In this document: piece after piece, positions 1 through 6,933 of the stretch | Layout: every line of letters begins with the position of its first letter | How positions within the stretch are numbered: the stretch's first letter is position 1 | NCBI RefSeq assembly: GCF_043195105.1 | Contig: NZ_JBAFWO010000006.1 | DNA from: NCEH01 sp002257205 | Lineage (GTDB): Bacteria; Pseudomonadota; Alphaproteobacteria; Rhizobiales; Xanthobacteraceae | Length of the DNA stretch: 64,000 nt | Strand: one strand, 5' to 3' | Notes under the pieces: generated by a model | Told to the model about the DNA's origin: nothing | The model's input: the letters and a program-made list of their open reading frames with translations, nothing else | Database searches by the model: none | Made by a program: the position numbers and the translations under genes

Positions 1-44
1 CCAAGTGCTCCGACGACCCACGGCAGAATTGATTTCCTTGCCAT
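1..44 (-). CDS. 5' end of an unidentified gene running off the left edge
   Basis: An ATG at 44 reading leftward is preceded by a strong purine-rich ribosome site (GGGAGGAAGAA). It opens a frame beginning MARKSILPWVVGAL that continues past the window edge. Two basic residues followed by a hydrophobic run would suit an exported or membrane protein, but 14 codons are too few to name a family. It lies 40 bp downstream of the thiolase-like gene on the same strand, so it is probably the next gene of the catabolic operon; a transporter or solute-binding component is possible but only a guess. Confidence 0.55.
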   Translation of the reverse strand, partial: MARKSILPWVVGAL

Positions 45-83
45 TTCTTCCTCCCTGGTTTGCTCGCATCTTTGCGTGCGAGA

Positions 84-1253
84 TCATACGGTCGAGGCGG
101 TTCCGAAGAGGGCCGTGACCTGACTCGAGAGCGTGCCGCCGTTACCGTGGCACAGGGCGATCTCAGCGCCCGTCACCTGTCGATCGCCCGCGGTTCCGCG
201 CAATTGCTCGGCGGCCTCGATCATGGTGAACACACCGTACATGCCGGGATGGACGCAGGAGAGCCCCCCGCCATTGGTGTTCACCGGCAATGAGCCGCCG
301 GGCGCGATCGCCCCGCTGGCGACGAAGCGCCCGGCCTCGCCTTTCGGGCAGAAGCCCAGATCCTCCAGAAACATCAGGACATTGATGGTGAAAGCGTCAT
401 AGAGCTGCAGCACGTCCACATCGGCTGGCGACAGCCCGGCCATGGCGAAGGCGCGCGGGCCGGATTCCGCCGCCGCCGTGGTGGTGAAATCGGGCATGGC
501 GGAGATCTGTCGATGCCATTGCGCCGCCGCACCGCCGAGAAAATACACCGGCTTGCCCTTCAGGTCCCTGGCCCGCCGTGCCGAGACCATGATCACGGCG
601 CCTGCGCCGTCGGTGACGAGACAGCAGTCGCGGGTCGTCAAGGGATCGCAGACCATGCGGGCGGCAAGCACCTCCTCCACCGAGGTGGGCTCGCGCCGGT
701 AGGCCAGCGGATTGAGCTGCGCCCATTGGCGCGCGGCCACGGCGACCCGCGCGAGATCTTCCCGCGTGGTGCCGTATTCGTGCATGTGGCGCGCCGCAGC
801 AAGTGCATAGGCGGCGACCGGAAAGCGCGGCTTGTATGCGGCTTCGTGGGGAGGTAGCTCTGCCCCGCTGGTGTGCTTGCCGGCACCGGTGCGCGAATTG
901 CTGCCGTAGCAGATGAGAGCCACGTCGCACAGGCCAGCCTGGATCGCCATCGCGGCTTTGATGGCATAGTCGACGAACGACGCGCCGCCGAGATTGGTGG
1001 CCTCGGCGATCTTCGGGCGCAGGCCGAGATATTCGCCCACCGTCAGCGAGGGGAAGAAGTTCACGAGATTGGCGGTAAACAGGCCGTCGACATCGCCAAG
1101 CGTCAGGCCGGCATCGTCCAGGGCTTTGGCGGTGGCTTCCGCTAAAAGTTCCAGATGCGTGTGGCCGGGCGCCTCGCCAAGGCCGGCGAGTCCGGTGCCG
1201 ACGATCGCGGCGGAGCCGCGCAGGGGATGGTTCTTGGACATGGCGTGCCTCAC
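84..1253 (-). CDS. Thiolase-superfamily protein lacking the canonical nucleophilic Cys (thiolase or retro-aldolase-like)
   Basis: This is a 389-residue thiolase-fold protein of the lipid-transfer/SCP-x type. The C-terminal half keeps the His loop (SCVHPGMYG) and the C-terminal Cys loop (ALCHGNGG). The N-terminal active-site segment around residues 85-92 reads ATNLGGAS where ordinary thiolases have a Cys-Ala-Ser-Gly type motif, so the acyl-accepting Cys appears absent. It overlaps the stop of the upstream DUF35 gene (GTGA); an ATG start at 1241 is an alternative to the GTG at 1253. Thiolase-like proteins paired with DUF35 partners are known from steroid side-chain degradation, where Ltp2-ChsH2 acts as a retro-aldolase. 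The role here is therefore cleavage of a CoA thioester in an acyl-CoA degradation route, with reaction type undecided. Confidence 0.85.
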   Translation of the reverse strand: MRHAMSKNHPLRGSAAIVGTGLAGLGEAPGHTHLELLAEATAKALDDAGLTLGDVDGLFTANLVNFFPSLTVGEYLGLRPKIAEATNLGGASFVDYAIKAAMAIQAGLCDVALICYGSNSRTGAGKHTSGAELPPHEAAYKPRFPVAAYALAAARHMHEYGTTREDLARVAVAARQWAQLNPLAYRREPTSVEEVLAARMVCDPLTTRDCCLVTDGAGAVIMVSARRARDLKGKPVYFLGGAAAQWHRQISAMPDFTTTAAAESGPRAFAMAGLSPADVDVLQLYDAFTINVLMFLEDLGFCPKGEAGRFVASGAIAPGGSLPVNTNGGGLSCVHPGMYGVFTMIEAAEQLRGTAGDRQVTGAEIALCHGNGGTLSSQVTALFGTASTV

Positions 1254-1642
1254 ACCGGCTCGAAGAAGATGGCCGGCGCCTCGCCTGCCTTTCGGATGGT
1301 GGCGCGCACGGACATCCCGATGCGCACATCCTGCGGCGCGATGCCGACAACCTGGGTCATCAGGCGCGGCCCCTCGGCCAGGGTGACCATGGCGAGGTTG
1401 TAGTCGCCACCTTTGTCAGCAGGCTGGCGGATGATTGTGCTGGAATACACCTCGCCCGCGCCGGAAGCTTCGACGCATTCCAGCGGGCCACCTTTGCAGG
1501 CCGGGCAAAGCGCGCGGGGGTAGAAGACGTGGGCCGCGCAGACCGTGCAGCGTTGGATCAGGAATTTCCCGTCTGTGAGCCCGGCGCGAAACACCTGCTC
1601 TGGTCCGGGACCTGCGAATTGACGCTCGTCCAAGGCATTCAT
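1250..1642 (-). CDS. Zn-ribbon / OB-fold (DUF35) protein, partner of the thiolase-like enzyme
   Basis: A 130-residue protein with an N-terminal rubredoxin-like zinc ribbon (CTVCAAH, then a CPAC pair) followed by an OB fold (beta-rich stretch through TIIRQPADKGG to the C-terminus). DUF35 proteins bind thiolase-superfamily partners and channel acyl-CoA substrates, and this gene directly precedes such a partner with a 4-base overlap. I chose the ATG at 1642 because GGAGA sits about 8 bases upstream; an in-frame TTG at 1669 overlapping the dehydrogenase stop would add nine residues. Family assignment is firm, substrate unknown. Confidence 0.87.
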   Translation of the reverse strand: MNALDERQFAGPGPEQVFRAGLTDGKFLIQRCTVCAAHVFYPRALCPACKGGPLECVEASGAGEVYSSTIIRQPADKGGDYNLAMVTLAEGPRLMTQVVGIAPQDVRIGMSVRATIRKAGEAPAIFFEPV

Positions 1643-1665
1643 CGGATTTTGTTCTCCCGCGCGGC

Positions 1666-2820
1666 TCAATGGACCGCGTCCTTGATCATGGCTTTGGCGA
1701 TGATGATCTGCTGGATCTGGGACGTGCCCTCGTAGAGGCGGAACAGGCGCACGTCGCGATAGAAGCGCTCCACCTTGAAATCGGCGATGTAACCGGACCC
1801 ACCGTGGATCTGCACGGCGCGATCCGCGACGCGTCCCACCATCTCGGTGGCGAACAATTTGGCGCAGGAGGCGAGTGCCGTGACGTTCTCGCCCGCGTCG
1901 CGCCGCCGGGCGGCATCAAGCACCATGCAGCGCGCCGCATAGGCCTCGGTCCGGCTGTCGGCGAGCATGGCCTGTACGAGCTGGAACTCGGCGATGGGGC
2001 GGCCGAACTGGCGGCGGTCCATCGCGTAGGTGAGGCTGTCGCGGATCAGCCGTTCCGCCGCGCCGACGCTGGCGGCAGCGATGTGCAGGCGCCCGCGGTC
2101 GAGAACCTTCATGGCGGTCTTGAAACCCTGTCCTTCTACCCCTCCGAGCAAGGCTGAGGTCGGTACCCGGCAATCCTCGAAGATGACGTCGCAGGTGTGG
2201 CTGCCCCGCTGCCCCATCTTCTTGTCCGGCTTGCCGAGGCTGAGGCCGGGGGTGCCCGCTTCCACCAGGAAGGCGGAGATGCCAGCTGCACCCTTTTCCT
2301 CCGGGTTGGTGCGCGCGAATACCGTGAACAGGCCAGCGTCTGGCGCGTTGGTGATGAAGCGCTTTGTGCCGTTGATCACATAGCTGTCGCCGTCGCGGAC
2401 GGCGCGGGTGCGCAACGAAGCCGCGTCGGATCCGGCGTTTGGTTCGGTGAGGCAGAAGGAGCCGATGATCTCGCCGCGGGCGAGGCGCGGCAGGTAGCGC
2501 TGGCGCTGCTCTTCCGTTCCGTCGATGACCAGTCCCTGGGAGCCGATGCCCACCGTCGTGGCGAACACGGTGCGGTAGGCGCACGAGGCGAGGCAGACCT
2601 CGAACAGGACCCGCGCCTCCTCCTCCATGCCCAGACCGAGGCCGTCATACTGCTCGGGAATGGTGAGCGCGAACAGGCCGATATCTTTCATCTCGGCGAG
2701 CACTTCCGGCGGCACGTGGTCCTCGGCCTCGAGGCGGTCCTCGTTCGGCACCATGCGTTCGCGGACGAACCTGCCGATGGTGTCGAGGAACTGCTGGAAT
2801 GTGTCCTGATCCAAAGCCAT
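1666..2820 (-). CDS. Acyl-CoA dehydrogenase
   Basis: At 384 residues this has the normal length of a short/medium-chain acyl-CoA dehydrogenase, a FAD enzyme introducing the alpha,beta double bond into acyl-CoA and passing electrons to ETF. Visible signatures are FCLTEPNAGSD (FAD/substrate loop), the QIHGGSGY helix, and near the C-terminus LYEGTSQIQ, whose Glu is the position of the catalytic base in medium-chain enzymes. It is 30 bp downstream of the IclR-type regulator gene and runs into the DUF35 gene, making a regulator-dehydrogenase-DUF35-thiolase-like operon. It supplies the first oxidation step for the hydratase and hydroxyacyl-CoA dehydrogenase encoded on the other strand. The natural acyl substrate cannot be read from sequence. 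Confidence 0.95.
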   Translation of the reverse strand: MALDQDTFQQFLDTIGRFVRERMVPNEDRLEAEDHVPPEVLAEMKDIGLFALTIPEQYDGLGLGMEEEARVLFEVCLASCAYRTVFATTVGIGSQGLVIDGTEEQRQRYLPRLARGEIIGSFCLTEPNAGSDAASLRTRAVRDGDSYVINGTKRFITNAPDAGLFTVFARTNPEEKGAAGISAFLVEAGTPGLSLGKPDKKMGQRGSHTCDVIFEDCRVPTSALLGGVEGQGFKTAMKVLDRGRLHIAAASVGAAERLIRDSLTYAMDRRQFGRPIAEFQLVQAMLADSRTEAYAARCMVLDAARRRDAGENVTALASCAKLFATEMVGRVADRAVQIHGGSGYIADFKVERFYRDVRLFRLYEGTSQIQQIIIAKAMIKDAVH

Positions 2821-2850
2821 CCTGGTCTTTCCTCATTGCCCCCAAGGGTT

Positions 2851-3651
2851 TCAAAGCGGAGCGGAACCGATGCGCAGGGCCATCTCGACGGCCTGAGCAA
2901 GGTGGCGCAGCCGAGCCCCCAGATCCTCGATCATGTCCGGCCGGATGCGGCTTGCTGGGCCGCCGCAAGTGATGGACAGCACCTGTCCGCCGGCGGTGCG
3001 CAGCGGCACACCCACCGCGTTCACGTTGCTCTCCCAGTCGCCGATGGACTGGCAGTAGCCCTTTCGCTTGTAGTCGGCGCGGGCAGCCTCGATACCGGAG
3101 CTGAGGCGCGGCCAGTCATCTGGATGGCAGGCGGCAATGTCCGCAAGCAGATCTCGCCGTTCCGCTTCGGAAATCGCGGCGATATAGGCGCGTCCGCAAG
3201 ATGTCGTCGCGATGGGAATGCAGGAGCCGACATCCAGCGGCAGGGTCATTACGGAGCGGTTGCGTACCCGCTCGACGAAGATCATGTGCTGCACGTCGCG
3301 GGCGCCGATCGAGACGGTGCCGCCGCAATAGTCCGCCAATTCCTGCATCAGCGGGCGCGCCACCTGGCGAACCCCGAGGTTGATCAGCACCGGATAACCG
3401 AGGCTGAGGATGTGCGGATGCAGGCGAAAGCGGCCGGTTTCCGCGCAATTGCTCAGATAGCCGAGACTGCGCAGGGTGTGTGTGAGGCGTGTGACGGTGG
3501 CTTTGGGCAGCTTCGTACGGCGGGAAAGCTCCGCATTGGTCAATGCGTCGTCGCCTGATCGGAACGCTCCGAGCACATCGAGCCCGCGCGCCAGCGCCGT
3601 TATGAAATAACGGTCTTCGCTTTCGCTGCCCTCGTCATCCTTGCTTGGCAT
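2851..3651 (-). CDS. IclR-family transcriptional regulator
   Basis: An N-terminal winged-helix domain (ITALARGLDVLGAF, then NAELSRRTKLPKATVTRL as the recognition helix) is followed by a C-terminal effector domain ending around ITCGGPASRI, giving 266 residues from the ATG at 3651, typical for IclR proteins. An in-frame ATG at 3705 would add an 18-residue Cys/Arg-rich leader unusual for the family. It is the first gene of the leftward arm and is divergent from the hydratase arm, the classic position for a local regulator responding to a pathway intermediate. A palindrome upstream of the hydratase gene (3864-3880) is a candidate binding site. Confidence 0.93.
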   Translation of the reverse strand: MPSKDDEGSESEDRYFITALARGLDVLGAFRSGDDALTNAELSRRTKLPKATVTRLTHTLRSLGYLSNCAETGRFRLHPHILSLGYPVLINLGVRQVARPLMQELADYCGGTVSIGARDVQHMIFVERVRNRSVMTLPLDVGSCIPIATTSCGRAYIAAISEAERRDLLADIAACHPDDWPRLSSGIEAARADYKRKGYCQSIGDWESNVNAVGVPLRTAGGQVLSITCGGPASRIRPDMIEDLGARLRHLAQAVEMALRIGSAPL

Positions 3652-3863
3652 TGGCCCAGCCCTTCGTTCCGTAAAATCTTCATCGCACTTGCGGCAGCGT
3701 TTCATTTGCAGTGCAGCATGTAATGACCAGATTTAACGGATTATCGCCCTCATGAGCGTTTTGTTATTGGCGTTTCACTCCGCGCAACATCTCGTTACGC
3801 ATTTCTTTATCTTGCCATCAACTATGGCCGCACGTAATGTCCGGGTCAACAACATAAAATTCT

Positions 3864-3880
3864 GTTTCGCATAGTGAAAC
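3864..3880. promoter_or_regulatory. Candidate IclR-type operator palindrome
   Basis: GTTTC and GAAAC half-sites are separated by 7 bases in the divergent intergenic region, about 20 bp before the hydratase start. Spacing and partial dyad symmetry resemble sites bound by IclR-family proteins, and an IclR gene lies on the other side of the same gap. Function is inferred from position and symmetry only. Confidence 0.4.
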
Positions 3881-3900
3881 GACACCCAGGACGGAACCCC

Positions 3901-4671
3901 ATGCCACCGGTTTTGCTTGAACGGCCAGAAGCTGGTCTGGCGCTGCTGCGCCTCAATCGCCCCGAAGCCCGCAATGCGCTGAACATGGAGGTGCGCCGAC
4001 TGATGAGCGATCACCTCGCCGCGCTGGCTGCCGACGGTGATGTCCGTTGCATCTTGCTCGCGGGCAGCGATACAGCCTTCGCGGCCGGCGCGGACATCGC
4101 CGAAATGGCCGATGCCGGCCCCATCGAGGTGATGCGCCGCGCGCCGCACGGTCTGTGGCAGGCGCTGACCGCATGCCCCAAGCCCATCGTCGCCGCGGTG
4201 AACGGCTTTGCCCTCGGTGGCGGGTGCGAACTGGCCCTGCATGCGGACATCATCGTCGCCGGCGCCGGTGCCCGCTTCGGCCTGCCCGAGGTCAAACTGG
4301 GCATCCTGCCGGGCGGGGGCGGCACCCAGCGGCTGGTGCGCGCGGTCGGCAAATACAAGGCCCTGCACCTCATGCTGACCGGCGAACTCTTCGGTGCGGC
4401 GCAAGCCGACGCCATGGGCCTGGTGAGCCTCGTGGTGCCGGATTCGCAGACCGAAACCCGCGCCATCGAGATCGCATCCCGCATCGCTGCCCATCCCCCG
4501 CTGGCGGTCGAACTCATCAAGGAAGTGACGCTCGCCGGCGCCGATGGGGCGCTGGACGCGGGCCTTCGCCTGGAGCGCAAGGCGCTCCACGTCCTCTTCG
4601 CCTCGCAGGACCAAAAGGAGGGCATGCGCGCTTTCCTGGACAAGCGTCCGCCGAATTTCTCCGGGAGATGA
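3901..4671 (+). CDS. Enoyl-CoA hydratase/isomerase family protein
   Basis: A 256-residue crotonase-fold protein. The oxyanion-hole segments are visible as AFAAGADIAEM and the ALGGGCELALHAD helix, and GLPEVKLGILPGGGGT carries the second conserved Glu, so both catalytic acids of classic hydratases are present. It should hydrate 2-enoyl-CoA to 3-hydroxyacyl-CoA. The ATG at 3901 is preferred (purine-rich GGACGGA just upstream); an in-frame ATG at 3874 lies in the operator-like region. Its stop overlaps the next start (ATGA), so the hydratase and dehydrogenase are translationally coupled as separate polypeptides rather than fused. Confidence 0.94.
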   Translation: MPPVLLERPEAGLALLRLNRPEARNALNMEVRRLMSDHLAALAADGDVRCILLAGSDTAFAAGADIAEMADAGPIEVMRRAPHGLWQALTACPKPIVAAVNGFALGGGCELALHADIIVAGAGARFGLPEVKLGILPGGGGTQRLVRAVGKYKALHLMLTGELFGAAQADAMGLVSLVVPDSQTETRAIEIASRIAAHPPLAVELIKEVTLAGADGALDAGLRLERKALHVLFASQDQKEGMRAFLDKRPPNFSGR

Positions 4672-6203
4672 AAATGAACCTCGAAATCGACAAGCCAGAC
4701 CTCATTGTTGGCGTGGTGGGTGTCGGAACCATGGGTCGCGGCATTGTTCAGGTGGCGGCGGCGGGCGGCATGGACGTGCGCCTGCACGACGCCCGCCCCG
4801 GTGCAGCGCAGGAGGCCCGGACTTCCGTCATCGGGATGCTTCAGCGGCTCGCCGAAAAGGGCAAGATGACGCCCGCGGAGGCCGGGGCCGCGGCCGGCCG
4901 CATTCACGCGGTGGAGACCCTCGCCGACCTCTCCCCTTGCGACGTGGTGATTGAGGTGATCGTCGAGCAGCTCGAAGCCAAGAAGGCGCTTTTCGCCGCC
5001 CTGGAGGAGGTGGTCGCCCCCCAGGCCATTCTCGCCAGCAACACGTCTTCCCTTTCGATCACCGCCATCGCCGCCGCCTGCACGCGGCCCGAGCGCGTGG
5101 GCGGGCTGCATTTCTTCAATCCGGTTCCGCTGATGAAGCTGGTTGAGGTCATCGGCGGCGCACGCACCGCGCCCTGGGTCGTGGAGGCGCTGACCGGGCT
5201 CGGCCGGCGTATGACCCGGGAACCAGTAGTGGTGGCGGACAGCCCCGGCTTCCTGGTCAATCACATCGGCCGCGCCTATGTGCCGGAATCTCTGCGCATT
5301 CTCGACGAGGGCATCGCCACCGCCAGCGATATCGACCGGATCCTGCGCGAAGCCGCCGGCTTCCGCATGGGACCGTTCCAATTGTTCGACATGGTAGGCG
5401 GGGACGTCGCCCATCCGGTGATGGAATCGCTCTATGCGCAATTCTACCAGGAGCCCATGTATCGCCCATCGCCGACCGCGCGCCGCATGGTGGAGGCGGG
5501 CATGCTGGGGCAGAAGACCGGCGCCGGCTTCTACAGGTACGACAATGGTCAGGCACAAATGCCGGACGAGCCTGCACCGGCGCCGCGTCCGGACCCCATG
5601 CCGGCGGTGTGGATCAGCCCTGCCTATCCCCAGTTTGCCGCGACGCTGCGCGATGCCCTGGGCGAGGTGCCGGTCAATGCCGCCCTGCGGCCGGCGCCGG
5701 ACGATCTCTGCCTCGTCACCCCGCTCGGTGCGGACATGGCCACAACCATCGCCGTCGAGGGTCTCGATCCCGCTCGCACCGTCGCGGTGGACATGTTGTT
5801 CGGCCTCGATCGCCGCCGCTCGGTCATGATCTCGCCCGCCACCGCGCCGCGCTACCGGGACTCCGCCCTGTCGGCGCTCGGCGTCGGCGCCCCGGTTACG
5901 TTACTCAACGACAGTCCGGGCTTCGTCGCCCAGCGGGTCGTGGCGATGATCGTGAACGTGGGATGCGCTATCGCCCAGATGGGCATTTCACCCCCGTCCG
6001 ACATCGACCTCGGCGCCCGCCTCGGCCTCGGCTATGTGCGCGGGCCGCTGGAATGGGGCGATCTGATCGGCCCTGCGCGGGTGCTGGAAATCCTCGACCG
6101 GCTGCACGCTTTCTATGGCGAACCGCGCTACCGGGCGAGCGGGTGGCTGCGCCGGCGCGCCGGCTTCGGCCTCTCCCTCCTCGCGCCTGAGCGCGTCCGA
6201 TGA
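4668..6203 (+). CDS. 3-hydroxyacyl-CoA dehydrogenase with duplicated C-terminal domain
   Basis: A protein of 511 residues. The NAD-binding Rossmann motif GVVGVGTMGRGI is near the N-terminus, followed by SNTSSLSI and HFFNPVPLMKLVEVI, which hold the catalytic Ser and His of the family. A first 3HCDH C-terminal domain (about residues 185-285) is followed by a divergent linker domain and a second copy near the end (NDSPGFVAQRVVAMI onward). This PaaH/PaaC-like layout is common in aromatic and dicarboxylic acid degradation but also in general beta-oxidation. It overlaps both neighbours by ATGA junctions, so the whole arm is one transcript. Confidence 0.93.
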   Translation: MKMNLEIDKPDLIVGVVGVGTMGRGIVQVAAAGGMDVRLHDARPGAAQEARTSVIGMLQRLAEKGKMTPAEAGAAAGRIHAVETLADLSPCDVVIEVIVEQLEAKKALFAALEEVVAPQAILASNTSSLSITAIAAACTRPERVGGLHFFNPVPLMKLVEVIGGARTAPWVVEALTGLGRRMTREPVVVADSPGFLVNHIGRAYVPESLRILDEGIATASDIDRILREAAGFRMGPFQLFDMVGGDVAHPVMESLYAQFYQEPMYRPSPTARRMVEAGMLGQKTGAGFYRYDNGQAQMPDEPAPAPRPDPMPAVWISPAYPQFAATLRDALGEVPVNAALRPAPDDLCLVTPLGADMATTIAVEGLDPARTVAVDMLFGLDRRRSVMISPATAPRYRDSALSALGVGAPVTLLNDSPGFVAQRVVAMIVNVGCAIAQMGISPPSDIDLGARLGLGYVRGPLEWGDLIGPARVLEILDRLHAFYGEPRYRASGWLRRRAGFGLSLLAPERVR

Positions 6204-6922
6204 CCCGCCCCGTCACCGTCGTCACCGGCGCCACGCGTGGCATCGGTCGTTCTCTCGTCGAGCGTCTTGCCGGCCAGGGCCACCATGTGGTCGCCATCGC
6301 GCGCAATCCGCCTGAAACCCCGCTCCCCGCTGAGTTCGTCTCCATTGATCTTGCCGACCTGGAGGCTGCCCGTATGGGGCTCCGGGAGGTGGCGGCGCGT
6401 CATGCGGTGACGAACCTCGTCAACAATGCCGGAGCACCGCATCCCCAGTGGCTGGCGGACGTGACCTTGGAGGCATTTCAGGCCTCGATCGACATCAATC
6501 TGCGCTCCGCCCTGCTATGTGCGCAGGCCTTCTTGCCCGGCATGACGGCGATGGGGCGCGGGCGGATCGTCAATGTCTCGACCCGTGCGGTGCTCGGAAA
6601 GGAGCAGCGCACCTCCTATGGCGGCGCGAAGGCGGGGTTGATCGGCTTTACCCGCACCTGGGCGCTGGAACTTGCGGAGAAGGGCATCACGGTCAATGCC
6701 GTCGCCCCCGGCGTGGTGATGACCGAACTCTACCAGACGAATAATCCCACCGACGCGGAAAGCCTGCGCCGGGTCACGGACCGCGTGCCAATGCGTCGCT
6801 TCGGCCGGCCGGAGGAAGTGGCGGCGTCCATCGCCTTCTTCCTCGGCGACGAGGCGGCCTATGTCACTGGACAGGTGCTTTACGTGTGCGGCGGAACGAG
6901 CGTCGGCACGGCCCCCTTGTGA
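6200..6922 (+). CDS. SDR-family NAD(P)-dependent oxidoreductase
   Basis: A classical short-chain dehydrogenase of 240 residues with the cofactor motif TGATRGIG (residues 9-16), the NNAG structural motif, the catalytic Ser of NVSTRAV and the YGGAK catalytic Tyr/Lys pair, and a C-terminal YVTGQVLYVCGG typical of FabG-like members. It probably oxidises or reduces a hydroxy/keto group of the pathway intermediate. It starts inside the stop of the hydroxyacyl-CoA dehydrogenase gene and is followed 11 bp later by the acyl-CoA synthetase. A second alcohol dehydrogenase in addition to the 3HCDH hints at a substrate carrying an extra hydroxyl or a ring carbonyl; that is inference. Confidence 0.92.
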   Translation: MTRPVTVVTGATRGIGRSLVERLAGQGHHVVAIARNPPETPLPAEFVSIDLADLEAARMGLREVAARHAVTNLVNNAGAPHPQWLADVTLEAFQASIDINLRSALLCAQAFLPGMTAMGRGRIVNVSTRAVLGKEQRTSYGGAKAGLIGFTRTWALELAEKGITVNAVAPGVVMTELYQTNNPTDAESLRRVTDRVPMRRFGRPEEVAASIAFFLGDEAAYVTGQVLYVCGGTSVGTAPL

Positions 6923-6933
6923 GCGAGGACAGC

